A stretch of 34,302 bases of DNA from Bacteroidota bacterium (lineage in GTDB: Bacteria; Bacteroidota; Bacteroidia; CAIKAF01), in contig JAQCBQ010000003.1 in the NCBI GenBank assembly GCA_027621385.1, positions 1 through 34,302 on the forward strand, written 5' to 3'. The notes beneath the pieces were generated by a model. It worked only from the letters and a program-made list of their open reading frames with translations. It searched no databases and was not told where the DNA came from. The position numbers and the translations under genes are program-made. Numbering within the stretch: the first letter of the stretch is position 1; every line of letters starts with the position of its first letter. Shown here piece by piece: positions 10,818 to 20,260 of the stretch.

Positions 10818-11843
10818 ATGAAAAATATCCCCCTTTTAAGGGATAGGCTGCAGGTTTTGGAATCGATGGGTTTAGCCATGGAAAAGATACTGAGTCCTAG
10901 TCCCTCGAAGCCCAATCCAATTCTCCAGGCGGCTCAGCAAGGAAACCCTTGGTTTACTGAAAATGAACTGCTTCGGTCCATCGGCGCCCTTCGGCCTTGG
11001 TTGAAATCAGAGCGACTGCTTCAATGGCTGAATCACGAGGGTATGCCTGAAGAGCCCTTTATTCCCAAAACGATTGGAATTATTATGGCTGGGAATATTC
11101 CCCTGGTGAATTTTCTGGATGCATTGGCGGTTTGGCTCTCTGGAAATAAGGCCCTAATAAAATTGAGCAGCTCAGATGCCATTTTGCTTCCCTATTTCGT
11201 TCAAGAGTCCGGTATGCCAGAAAGCATGGTGGAGTTTGTGGATCGGAAATTAACCGGCTACGACGCCGTGGTGGCCACCGGAAGTGCCAATTCTAATCGT
11301 TATTTTGAATATTACTTTCGGCAAGTTCCACATATTTTACGCAGCAGCCGAAGCAGCGCCGCTCTGCTCAATGGCGATGAAAGCAGCTCTGATTTGATGC
11401 AGCTGGGAAAGGATGTGTTTTCGTATTATGGTCTGGGCTGTCGAAATGTTTCACACCTGTTGCTTCCTTCAAATTATGACTTTGAGCCTTTGATTCAGTG
11501 CTGGAAGGAATCGTTCAGCCATGTCGGTCTTCACAGCCGGTACATGAATAATTACGACTATCAAAAGGCCGTTTTATTGGTAGCCAATATCCCTTTTATA
11601 GACGGAGAATTCTTTCTGCTTACGAAATCCAATGCGCTGGCCTCACCGGTATCCGTTATTCACTACAGTTATTATGATGAATACAACGCCATGTTGGATT
11701 GGAAAGAAAAAAATGAGCTGCAATGCTGCGTGGGTACAACCCATATCCCCTTTGGCGGAAGCCAGGAACCCGATCTGCTCGATTATCCCGATGATGTTAA
11801 TCTGATGCAATTCTTAAAAGGACTGCAACCAAAATCAAAGTGA
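10818..11843 (+). CDS. Acyl-CoA reductase (LuxC-like)
   Basis: IGIIMAGNIPLVNFLDALAVWLSGNKALIKLSSSD; divergent from the ferredoxin gene as in many Bacteroidota. Confidence 0.88.
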   Translation: MKNIPLLRDRLQVLESMGLAMEKILSPSPSKPNPILQAAQQGNPWFTENELLRSIGALRPWLKSERLLQWLNHEGMPEEPFIPKTIGIIMAGNIPLVNFLDALAVWLSGNKALIKLSSSDAILLPYFVQESGMPESMVEFVDRKLTGYDAVVATGSANSNRYFEYYFRQVPHILRSSRSSAALLNGDESSSDLMQLGKDVFSYYGLGCRNVSHLLLPSNYDFEPLIQCWKESFSHVGLHSRYMNNYDYQKAVLLVANIPFIDGEFFLLTKSNALASPVSVIHYSYYDEYNAMLDWKEKNELQCCVGTTHIPFGGSQEPDLLDYPDDVNLMQFLKGLQPKSK

Positions 11844-11875
11844 ATAATGTATCTTTAACGTAAAATACACCGATT

Positions 11876-12301
11876 ATGAAAATGTTTTGTGCTCTTCTTT
11901 TGTCCTTTTCTTCGCTGTTGGGCATGGCTCAAACCAATCAAAAAGCGTTGGACGATTTTTCTACCCGCTTTGGAGGAGAAGCCTCTTGGGCCAATGAAGG
12001 TGGACAAATCGTGGCTTCATTCAAAAAAGGAGCCGGTCCTGCCTATGCCGAATATTCTACCGATGGTCAATTCCTTGGATTAGCCAGCCTTACCGATTTT
12101 AATGCTCTTCCTGAAAAGGCCAAAGAAACCTTAAATCGCGGATTTACCGGCTCAGGTGGAATGTATCAGGTGGAATATGTGCGCGTGTTCTCCACCGAAA
12201 GCAGTCCAAAGTTTGCAGCGCTAATGTCTGCCAATGGTCAACATTTGAAATTGTATTTCAATGAGGCCGGCGATATGGTGCAGCGCTCCATCTGGCAATA
12301 A
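11876..12301 (+). CDS. Hypothetical small secreted protein
   Basis: 141 aa; MKMFCALLLSFSSLLGMAQ signal peptide. Confidence 0.75.
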   Translation: MKMFCALLLSFSSLLGMAQTNQKALDDFSTRFGGEASWANEGGQIVASFKKGAGPAYAEYSTDGQFLGLASLTDFNALPEKAKETLNRGFTGSGGMYQVEYVRVFSTESSPKFAALMSANGQHLKLYFNEAGDMVQRSIWQ

Positions 12302-12787
12302 TTATCCGGTTAACCCGGCTTTGTGGTACGATTCATTCTTTAGAATCGTCATGGCTCTATACACCTGCTCTGTCATTACCAAGCGGGCCATTTCGTGCGG
12401 CAAGGTGAAGTCCGATAAGGTCCAATGGTTCGGATACCTCAACTTAAATTCGGCCGTAAATCCGTTCGCGCCCCCCAACACCAAGCCTATTTTTCGTTGG
12501 TTGCGCTGCTGAAAAGACTCAATTGCGCTAGCCAATTGGGTTGAGCTCTGACGCTTTCCATGCTCATCCAATAAAACGACCACATCCAAGGTGCTCAGAA
12601 TTTTATCCATCCGTTCGCATTCAATCCGGGCTTTTTCCTGATCTGAATAGTGGCCTTTTACATCTGCAACCTCAATCAATTTAAGTTTTAAATAATGTTT
12701 TAAACGCTCCTCATACAGGCGGCAGCCTTCAATGGCATACTTTTGCTGCAGTTTTCCAACAGCTACAATGCTCAATTCAATCGACAT
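12302..12787 (-). CDS. rlmH: 23S rRNA (pseudouridine1915-N3)-methyltransferase RlmH
   Basis: LVLGGANGFTAEF, LSDFTLPHEMARLVMTEQVYRAMTILKNESYHK; start at MSIELSIVAVGKL. Confidence 0.96.
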   Translation of the reverse strand: MSIELSIVAVGKLQQKYAIEGCRLYEERLKHYLKLKLIEVADVKGHYSDQEKARIECERMDKILSTLDVVVLLDEHGKRQSSTQLASAIESFQQRNQRKIGLVLGGANGFTAEFKLRYPNHWTLSDFTLPHEMARLVMTEQVYRAMTILKNESYHKAGLTG

Positions 12788-12826
12788 TGGCTTAATTTTT
12801 GTGCAATTTTGCATTTATTTTTTGGT

Positions 12827-13210
12827 ATGCGCCGATTCCTTTTCGTTTTTCTTTGTGCCATTCCCCTGTGGGTTGTTGGACAATCTCCTGTACAGTTGGC
12901 CAGAACTGCCCTCCTTCAAAAGGATGCGGCAGCCTTTGTGCAACAAGCCCATCCAACCCTGAACGTACGCATTTTATCCAATGAGGGCGTGTATTCCCAA
13001 GCTCAAGCCGCTCAACTCATCCGTTCCTTTTTTAAAGAATACCCCGGATATTCTGTTGCGATAGATCAGGTACACGAGAAAAAAGGACAGCCTCATTTTT
13101 TTATTGGGGAATGGAAAACCAACCGAAAAAAATTCAGAATCTATGTCCTATTCAAAGAATTGAATGGGATTGAACGCGTTCACTCCTTTGAAGTGCAAGA
13201 AAATGATTGA
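12827..13210 (+). CDS. DUF4783-like secreted protein
   Basis: Start at MRRFLFVFLCAIPLWVVGQ (signal peptide); upstream of nadC with overlap. Confidence 0.75.
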   Translation: MRRFLFVFLCAIPLWVVGQSPVQLARTALLQKDAAAFVQQAHPTLNVRILSNEGVYSQAQAAQLIRSFFKEYPGYSVAIDQVHEKKGQPHFFIGEWKTNRKKFRIYVLFKELNGIERVHSFEVQEND

Positions 13211-14063
13211 TGCCAATTCTTCCTTCACCTCCTTTTTACATCAAGCATTTAACGAGGATGGTTCTGATTTGGGCGATGTAACCTCATTGGGCATTTTCGG
13301 TAAGCATCAACAGGCAAAGGCCCTGTGGTTGGCCAAAGAAGATGGAGTGTTTTCTGGGGCTCAGTACATTGCACCGATTTTTCAATTTGTTGACCCCAAT
13401 GCGCAATGCAATCTGTTGATTCATGATGGCCAACCTTTTCATTCAGGAGATGTATTGTTGGAAGTTCATGGGCTGGCTCATGCCTTGCTCTCCAGCGAAC
13501 GCATTGCCTTGAACCTGGTGCAGCGCATGTGCGGCATTGCCACCAAAACCCATACCCTCTGCCAACGCATAGCTCATACCCATTGCCGCTTGTTGGATAC
13601 GCGCAAAACAACTCCGCTGCTGCGCAGTTTTGAAAAAGAAGCGGTAAGGCATGGGGGAGGTCAAAATCACCGCATCGGACTTTTCGATATGTGCATGATT
13701 AAAGACAACCATCGGGATTTTGCCGGTGGCATTACCCCCGCATTTCAACGCCTAACACAGTACTTGAAATCCCAACATTTGGATTTGCCGATTGAAATCG
13801 AAACCCGCAACCTCGACGACGTAGCTGAAGTTCTTGCTTTACATGCACCCGTTAAACGCATCATGTTTGATAATTTCAGTCCCGAGCAGGTCCGCCTGGC
13901 CGTAAATTTGGTGCAGGGCTCCATCGAAACCGAAGCCAGCGGAGGCATCAATGAGTCCAATTTGGTCAGCTATGCTGAAACAGGAGTCGATTTCATTTCT
14001 ATGGGAGCCTTAACCCATTCGGTTCGAAGCATCGATATTAGTATGAAAGCGTTTCTGCCATGA
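13203..14063 (+). CDS. nadC: Nicotinate-nucleotide pyrophosphorylase (carboxylating)
   Basis: Start at MIDANSSF; LNLVQRMCGIATKT, LLDTRKTTPLLRSFEKEAVRHGGGQNHRIGLFDMCMIKDNH, EASGGINESNL. Confidence 0.97.
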   Translation: MIDANSSFTSFLHQAFNEDGSDLGDVTSLGIFGKHQQAKALWLAKEDGVFSGAQYIAPIFQFVDPNAQCNLLIHDGQPFHSGDVLLEVHGLAHALLSSERIALNLVQRMCGIATKTHTLCQRIAHTHCRLLDTRKTTPLLRSFEKEAVRHGGGQNHRIGLFDMCMIKDNHRDFAGGITPAFQRLTQYLKSQHLDLPIEIETRNLDDVAEVLALHAPVKRIMFDNFSPEQVRLAVNLVQGSIETEASGGINESNLVSYAETGVDFISMGALTHSVRSIDISMKAFLP

Positions 14064-14956
14064 AGGGCCGTTGGATTGTGTTCTTGCTTGGCAAACCCGA
14101 ACTTCAAGGTTGGCTGAAGCAAGTACAATCGTTTTCCCCGCCTGGATTCGGCGGAGTTTCCCTGTGGCGCATCGCCAATTACTTTTTAAACGGAGATCAA
14201 CGCAACAGCTTGTCGCTGCGCGCTTCATCGGTGGCATTCCAGCTGATGCTCGCCTTTTTTCCCTTTTTGATTTTTTTGGTGAGCCTGATTCCATTTTTTC
14301 CGGGAGGACAGCTTGGATATGAGTGGTTTCGGCTGGGCGAGGAGCTGCTTCCGCCACCTCTTTTTGAAGTGGTTGGTCCCATCATTGCCGATGTACTTCT
14401 GAAAAAAAGGGAGGGCTTTGTATGGATTACTTTGTTTGTTGGATTATGGCTCTCTTCAGCCGGAATAAAGGGTTTGATTCAGGCCTTCAATGCCTCAGCT
14501 TTAATTTTAGAAGAACGAAAACCCGGTCAAGTTCGAATTATTTCGCTGTTGGTTATGCTGTTGGGCAGCTTGGCCTTAGGCTTGGCCATCACCATTTTTC
14601 AGGCCATAGACTTTTTATCTGGAACGTTCGCCTGGCTTTCAAGTCACTTGGGCTGGTTGTTTAGCCTCGGCATGACCTGGGTGTTTGTAGCGGCCTTATT
14701 TCGCATTGCGCCGGCAAAATCCTTGGGACTTCGCTTTTTCTCAGCCGGAAGTTGGATTGCTTCCCTGTTTTTACTCTTATTTTCCTGGGCTTTTGGGCTC
14801 TATGTCGAGCGGTTTTTCCAATACAATAAGGTGTTTGGCGTGGTGGGCGCCGTTCCAATGGCCATGATTTTTTTATACCTGGCCGCGTTGGCCTTGCTCA
14901 TTGGATTTGATGTGGATGCCGGAATTGCAAGGGGGAAGGCGGCTTCAAAAGGTTGA
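14060..14956 (+). CDS. YihY/BrkB family membrane protein
   Basis: SLSLRASSVAFQLMLAFFPFLIFLVSLIPFFP and multiple hydrophobic helices; ATGA overlap with nadC. Confidence 0.9.
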   Translation: MKGRWIVFLLGKPELQGWLKQVQSFSPPGFGGVSLWRIANYFLNGDQRNSLSLRASSVAFQLMLAFFPFLIFLVSLIPFFPGGQLGYEWFRLGEELLPPPLFEVVGPIIADVLLKKREGFVWITLFVGLWLSSAGIKGLIQAFNASALILEERKPGQVRIISLLVMLLGSLALGLAITIFQAIDFLSGTFAWLSSHLGWLFSLGMTWVFVAALFRIAPAKSLGLRFFSAGSWIASLFLLLFSWAFGLYVERFFQYNKVFGVVGAVPMAMIFLYLAALALLIGFDVDAGIARGKAASKG

Positions 14957-14971
14957 TTTTAGGTTTGATTT

Positions 14972-15121
14972 GGGCGGCAGACGGGCTTTCAGGGCTAGTC
15001 CGCTTCAAAAGCTGATTGGTACAGCGGCTTTGCGGGGGCTTCCAAGGTCGCCTCCGCAGCGCGCGTACCATTCAGCTTTTGTGCGCGTACTAGCTCCTTC
15101 AATCCCTGCCGCGGGGCGGCG
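14972..15121 (+). repeat. Copy 1 of an intergenic structured (hairpin) element family
   Basis: GGGCGGCAGACGGGCTTTC-AGGGCTAG-TCCGC ... AAAAGCTGATTGGTAC (15007-15022) pairs 15/16 with GTACCATTCAGCTTTT (15065-15080); apex GCTTCCAAGGTCGC (15038-15051); right end GCGTACTAGCTCCTTCAATCCCTGCCGC. Confidence 0.85.
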
Positions 15122-15182
15122 ATTAAAATTAAATTTCTAGGAAAATTGAAAACGGCTTTAAGCCCGGTTCTGCTTTTGAAAT

Positions 15183-16187
15183 CTAAGACATTTTTCCAAC
15201 CAAAACACACAAATCTGCCAAGCGGTTTGAATAGCCGGCTTCATTGTCATACCAGCCAAATACCTTTACTAGGTTGTCTTTAACAAAGGTCAGTTCAGCA
15301 TCAAATATGCAGGAATGTGGATTTCCTACAATGTCGGCCGATACAATCGGATCTTCGGTGTATTCTAAAATTCCTTTCAATTCATTTTCAGCCGCTTTTT
15401 TAAACGCCGCATTTAAGGTTGCCGCATCCACCGGATTGCGAACAATAAGCGACATGTCGGTTAGACTGCCCGTGGGCGTTGGTACCCGGACGGAAGTCCC
15501 ATCCAATTTACCACTCAAATGGGGGAAAATTTTTCCGATGGCACGGGCAGCGCCGGTTGATGTTGGAACCAACGATAAGGCGGCAGCCCGGGCCCGACGC
15601 AAATCGCTATGCGGTGCATCCTGCAAGCGCTGGTCGGCCGTGTAGGCATGGATGGTATTCATAAAACCATTTTCAATGCCACATACATCATCTACAATTT
15701 TCACCAAAGGACTCACGCAATTGGTGGTGCAAGAAGCATTGGAAATAATCGTGTCAGAAGCAGTTAAACTTCCTTCGTTGGCTCCCAAAACCACCATTTT
15801 AATGTCTGAAGATTTTGCCGGAGCAGACAACAGCACTTTTTTAGCTCCCGCCTGAATGTGCTTAGATGCACTTTCTGAATCTAAAAATAAGCCGGTGCAC
15901 TCCAATACCACATCAATATTCATTTCTTTCCATGGCAGTTCCGCCGGATTTTTTATGGCCGTAATTCGAATTTCATGACCGTTTACCACAAGATTTCCTT
16001 CTTGGGTGCTTACCGTGCCCAAAAATCTTCCATGAATGGAATCGTATTTCAATAAGTGGGCTAGGGCAGTGGCCCCTGTCAAATCATTGATGGCAACGAC
16101 TTCAACATCTTCTTTGGTTTGTAAGGCCCGAAAGGTGATGCGGCCAATTCGACCAAATCCATTGATAGCAACCCGAATTTTTTTCAT
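15183..16187 (-). CDS. gap: Type I glyceraldehyde-3-phosphate dehydrogenase
   Basis: INGFGRIGR, SNASCTTNC active site, WYDNEAGYSNRL. Confidence 0.98.
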   Translation of the reverse strand: MKKIRVAINGFGRIGRITFRALQTKEDVEVVAINDLTGATALAHLLKYDSIHGRFLGTVSTQEGNLVVNGHEIRITAIKNPAELPWKEMNIDVVLECTGLFLDSESASKHIQAGAKKVLLSAPAKSSDIKMVVLGANEGSLTASDTIISNASCTTNCVSPLVKIVDDVCGIENGFMNTIHAYTADQRLQDAPHSDLRRARAAALSLVPTSTGAARAIGKIFPHLSGKLDGTSVRVPTPTGSLTDMSLIVRNPVDAATLNAAFKKAAENELKGILEYTEDPIVSADIVGNPHSCIFDAELTFVKDNLVKVFGWYDNEAGYSNRLADLCVLVGKMS

Positions 16188-16340
16188 GGTGTATTGAAAT
16201 TAATTTGGCGCAAACTTAATATTTAAGAGCCTAAACTCCCCATGTTTTTTAGAATATTAACCCCTTTTTTCTGCTTTCAGGCTTAACATTTGCTTTTACC
16301 CTTTGCAATTGCGAAATTTGCAGAACATACGTTATCGAAC

Positions 16341-18599
16341 ATGAAGCACTTTTTAATAAGCACCCTGGGATTGTTGGTCGGAGTTATGGCCACAGGAAAC
16401 ATGAACCTGAATGCTCAGCATCAACACCACACCTGCGGTAGTCATTTAAGCGATTACGCTAAACACCACCCTGATTTTTGGGAAGGCTATGTGAAATTCA
16501 TTGAGGAATTTAAAGAGTTTAAATCGTTGGATTTAAATCAATTTGAAACCGCTGAAAATGGAAAACGCATCATTCCTGTGGTTGTGCATGTGATTCATGA
16601 AGGAGGTTCCGAGAATATTTCTACGGCTCAAATTTTGAGCCAGCTGGCTTCTGTAAATTTGGATTTCACCTATACCAATGCCGATAAGGTGGTTATCCCA
16701 CCTTATTTTGATAGCATCGCGGCCGATGCCAACATTGAATTTCGTTTGGCAACCAAAGCCCCCAATGGAGCGTGTACCGATGGAATCAATCGGGTGTATT
16801 CTTACAAAACAAATACCGCCCGCGATTACACCGGCTTTAAAGCGCTTAGCTATTGGGATCGCGCCAAATACTTAAATATTTGGGTTGTTAAAACCATCGA
16901 TAACGATGGCAATCCCTTCGGAAATATTTTAGGATACGCTCAATTTCCTTATTCATTTGGAGGTCAAAACCCGGTTACTACCACCGACGGTATCGCTATG
17001 ATTCACAACCGTACCGGTAAAACCGGCACGGCTGCAGGTACAGCCGGTAGAACCATGACGCATGAAGTTGGGCACTGGTTGGGACTAATCCACATTTGGG
17101 GCGATGACGATTGCGGCAACGACCAAGTGGATGATACTCCATTTTCCCGTCAGCCTAATTTCGGTTGCTTCAATTTCCCAAAAGAGGCTACCTGCCTGGA
17201 ATTAACATCAAATAGCACCGCCGCTGATACCATCGCGCGTTTCCAAATTGGTGAGATGTTCAACAATTACATGGATTACACCGACGATGATTGCATGAAC
17301 ATGTTCTCGAAAGGTCAAAAACAGGTAATGGATTTTGTGTTCAATACCATTTCATTCCGCACCAATTTGATTACTGCTCAAAACGCCTTGGTTACCGGAA
17401 CCGATGATGCGTCTCAGGCCAGTCCTTGCGCCCCAGCTCCCATCGCTGATTTTTGGTCAAGGCAAGGCACAAACAATTTTGAATCGCTGAAAATGATTTG
17501 TGCAGGCTCTTCAGTAAACATGAAGAATGGAACCCACAACGGCAGCACTGCCGGAAATTCCTACACCTGGGATTTACCCGGAGCGGTCGGAACTACCTCT
17601 TCCGATCCTGAGCCCTTGGTTCAATACGATGTTCCCGGTCGGTATGATGTAAAATTAACCGCCACCAATGCCAGCGGAACTGGGTCCAAAACCCGGGAAG
17701 GTTATGTTATGGTTTCGTCTCAACAAGCCATGGACAACAATTACCGTTATTACGATGCCATGGAAGCCGGTCCCGGTTACAGTTTCTTTGCCGATGACAA
17801 ATGGGTGATGATCAATGAGGGTGCCAATCCAACGAAAGGCTGGGAAAAGGTGAACTTTGGGGGTTATAAAAGCTACGGCGCTGCGCGTTGCAATGCCACC
17901 GGCACGCTTCGGTATGAGCGGTTCTTTATGGTTTCTCCATCCTACGATTTAACTGCCGTTGACAATCCCTTGTTGGAAGTGAAGTACGCTTATTCTCAAA
18001 GTACAAATCAACCTTTTATTGAGCAAAACGACGAGCTTCGGGTCTATGTGTCTACCAATTGTGGAGAATCTTGGCAGCTTAGAGGCATGAAGGTGCGCAA
18101 TCAAGGAAATTCAATAACCTCATTGGCCGGTACCAATTTGATTACTGCCGGTCTGTATGCTCAGAATTTCATTCCCGCATCACCCGATGAATGGTCTTAC
18201 TTCACCGTTGATCTGAACAACTTCACCAGCCGCGATAACGTTCGTATCATGTTCCATTACACCAGCGGTGGGCCTTTCGGAAATCCATTGTACATTGATG
18301 ATTTTACCATTTCTGATGCTACAACTTCCATTGCTGAGCAAGCTGTTGAGCCTGGATTTAAAATGTTCCCCAACCCATCTTCAGGACATGTTCAAATTCA
18401 ATTTGACGAATCGACTGTGGTAGGAGATGAAATTGAGGTGTATGATTTGGCAGGTCGCCGGATTCATTTGGCCCATGTATCTTCATCCTCAGAGGCTGGA
18501 ATTACATTAAACCGTTCCATTTTCGGAGAAAGCGGTATGTACTTGGTAAAGGCCATCGTAAATGGTCAAGCCCAAGTGCGTCGCTTGATGATTCACTAA
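16341..18599 (+). CDS. Secreted M43 (pappalysin-like) zinc metalloprotease with PKD domain and T9SS sorting domain
   Basis: Start at MKHFLISTLGLLVG; HEVGHWLGLIHIWG zinc motif; PKD-like GTHNGSTAGNSYTWDLPGAVGTTSSDPEPLVQYDVPGRYDVKLTATNASG; C-term FKMFPNPSSGHVQIQF...QVRRLMIH. Confidence 0.9.
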   Translation: MKHFLISTLGLLVGVMATGNMNLNAQHQHHTCGSHLSDYAKHHPDFWEGYVKFIEEFKEFKSLDLNQFETAENGKRIIPVVVHVIHEGGSENISTAQILSQLASVNLDFTYTNADKVVIPPYFDSIAADANIEFRLATKAPNGACTDGINRVYSYKTNTARDYTGFKALSYWDRAKYLNIWVVKTIDNDGNPFGNILGYAQFPYSFGGQNPVTTTDGIAMIHNRTGKTGTAAGTAGRTMTHEVGHWLGLIHIWGDDDCGNDQVDDTPFSRQPNFGCFNFPKEATCLELTSNSTAADTIARFQIGEMFNNYMDYTDDDCMNMFSKGQKQVMDFVFNTISFRTNLITAQNALVTGTDDASQASPCAPAPIADFWSRQGTNNFESLKMICAGSSVNMKNGTHNGSTAGNSYTWDLPGAVGTTSSDPEPLVQYDVPGRYDVKLTATNASGTGSKTREGYVMVSSQQAMDNNYRYYDAMEAGPGYSFFADDKWVMINEGANPTKGWEKVNFGGYKSYGAARCNATGTLRYERFFMVSPSYDLTAVDNPLLEVKYAYSQSTNQPFIEQNDELRVYVSTNCGESWQLRGMKVRNQGNSITSLAGTNLITAGLYAQNFIPASPDEWSYFTVDLNNFTSRDNVRIMFHYTSGGPFGNPLYIDDFTISDATTSIAEQAVEPGFKMFPNPSSGHVQIQFDESTVVGDEIEVYDLAGRRIHLAHVSSSSEAGITLNRSIFGESGMYLVKAIVNGQAQVRRLMIH

Positions 18600-18650
18600 T
18601 CTAATCTACGGCCCAAAAGGCTAAGGTAAATTTACCAGAGTCAATCCTGT

Positions 18651-18803
18651 TCGCCGCCGGCGGGCGGGATTGATTCCGTGTAGCGCGCAAAGATGCCGTC
18701 GGTAGGCGGCGCGCGGCGAGGAGGCGACTTTAGGAGCCACCGCAGCCCGCAGCCGCCCCGAACGGCAGCTGCGTACTACCGGAGAAAGCCCGGTTACCCG
18801 CCC
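18651..18803 (-). repeat. Copy 2 of the intergenic structured (hairpin) element family, opposite orientation
   Basis: On the minus strand: GGGCGGGTAACCGGGCTTTC-TCCGGTAG-TACGC ... apex GCTCCTAAAGTCGC (plus 18724-18737) ... GCGCGCTACACGGAATCAATCCCGCCCGCCGGCGGCGA; imperfect GC-rich arms between. Confidence 0.82.
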
Positions 18804-18817
18804 AAATCTAAATCCAA

Positions 18818-20107
18818 TTAGTGGGAAAAGGCCCAAAACGTCGGTTCAGGCAATTTCCATTGATTTAACAGTGTTTTTCGGAACAGATTCAGCGCTGCAA
18901 ACGAGCTGCGTTCAATGTTCCCAGAACGGTCAGAAGCCATTTTAAATGCACGGGAATAGGTGCCTTCCGGACCTGAAATTCCCACCCAAATCAAACCCAC
19001 GGGCTTTTCGGGCGTACCCCCACCAGGGCCCGCAATTCCTGAAGTACTAATTCCATAAATGGCTCCGGTTAAATTCCGAACTCCTTTTGCCATAGCCTCA
19101 ACCACCTGGCTGCTTACGGCACCATGCTGATTGATGTCTTCAGGATTAACTCCCAACATTCTGATTTTAACAGAGTTGTCATAAGCAACGACGCCTCCCA
19201 TAAATGCCGCTGAGGCTCCAGACACCGCTGTCAACAAGCTGGCTATGTTGCCCCCCGTACAGCTTTCTGCCGTGGCCAGCGTAGCCCCGCTTTCGATTAA
19301 ATGCTTCAATACCTGTTCCGGCAGTTCCTGATGGTTCAATCCAATGCACTCGTAACCAAGAAGCTGCTGAAGTTTCTCTGCCTCCAATTGGAATTCTTCT
19401 TGTCCTGCCTTGCTGGGTGAGGTCAAGGACAAACGGAGTCGGACTCGACCTGCTTTTGGAAGATAAGCCAGAGAAATATGGTCGGGCAATTGATTTTCCC
19501 ATTCCCGCAAATGAACCATAAGTTGCGATTCCGGAATGCCTTCGGTGTGAAAGGTCATGTGTTGAATGGGGGCCAATTGAAATTTGGATTTTAAGAAATC
19601 CAATCCGTAGGACTCCATTAAATATTCCATTTCGCGAGGAACGCCGGGCAAACTGATTAAAATGCCATTTTCGGTATCGAACAACATGCCTGAGGCTGTA
19701 CCAATTCGGTTTAGCCAGGTGCTGCAAGAACTGGGCAGTTCTGCCTGACCGCGGTTTACCTCATCCAGGCTTCGGCCTCGGGCTTGCATAAATGCCTGTA
19801 AGACCTGCAGCACCTGTTCGTCGGTTCGCCAGCTGTCATTAAAAAATTCCCGCAGTGTATTTTTTGTAATGTCATCTTTTGTTGGACCAAGTCCGCCGGT
19901 TAAAATTAAGATGTGCCCTTCCTGCATCAGTTCTTTCAATGTGCTTTCAATGCTGGATTTGGAATCGGCGATGCTGCGCTGCTCTACTACCTGCAGTCCG
20001 ATTTCGTTCAATCGGGCAGCCAACCACGCGGCATTGGTATTAATAACCTGACCAATCAGCAATTCATCTCCAATGGATACGAGGTAAACAGCAGTGCTTT
20101 TTTTCAT
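18818..20107 (-). CDS. cinA: CinA family nicotinamide-nucleotide amidase
   Basis: IGDELLIGQVINTNAAWLA, LTGGLGPTKDDITK, ATAESCTGGNIASLLTAVSGAS, YGISTSGIAGPGGGTPEKPVGLIWVG. Confidence 0.96.
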   Translation of the reverse strand: MKKSTAVYLVSIGDELLIGQVINTNAAWLAARLNEIGLQVVEQRSIADSKSSIESTLKELMQEGHILILTGGLGPTKDDITKNTLREFFNDSWRTDEQVLQVLQAFMQARGRSLDEVNRGQAELPSSCSTWLNRIGTASGMLFDTENGILISLPGVPREMEYLMESYGLDFLKSKFQLAPIQHMTFHTEGIPESQLMVHLREWENQLPDHISLAYLPKAGRVRLRLSLTSPSKAGQEEFQLEAEKLQQLLGYECIGLNHQELPEQVLKHLIESGATLATAESCTGGNIASLLTAVSGASAAFMGGVVAYDNSVKIRMLGVNPEDINQHGAVSSQVVEAMAKGVRNLTGAIYGISTSGIAGPGGGTPEKPVGLIWVGISGPEGTYSRAFKMASDRSGNIERSSFAALNLFRKTLLNQWKLPEPTFWAFSH

Positions 20108-20260
20108 GGTGTGGTTCTATGTAAATGATTAACAACTTTTAACCGGAAACTCATGATTGAATTCATGCGAAAGGCGAGTCAAAAATTCTATTTTTGTTTT
20201 GAGTTCGTGAAAATTGGTTCAAATGTACGCTGAAGGTTCAAGAACTTAATCAAAATAGAT

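Noticed and set aside
14901-15210. ORFs 14901..15140 (+) and 14995..15210 (-) over copy 1
   Set aside because: Overlap the yihY 3' end or the structured element; translations show no protein-like features.
18625-18636. Perfect 12-bp palindrome GGTAAATTTACC next to copy 2
   Set aside because: Not reproduced next to copies 1 or 3 beyond a generic AAATTT; too short to claim a site.
18621-18836. 71-aa minus-strand ORF covering copy 2
   Set aside because: Open only because the element is GC-rich; arginine-rich composition, overlaps the end of cinA.
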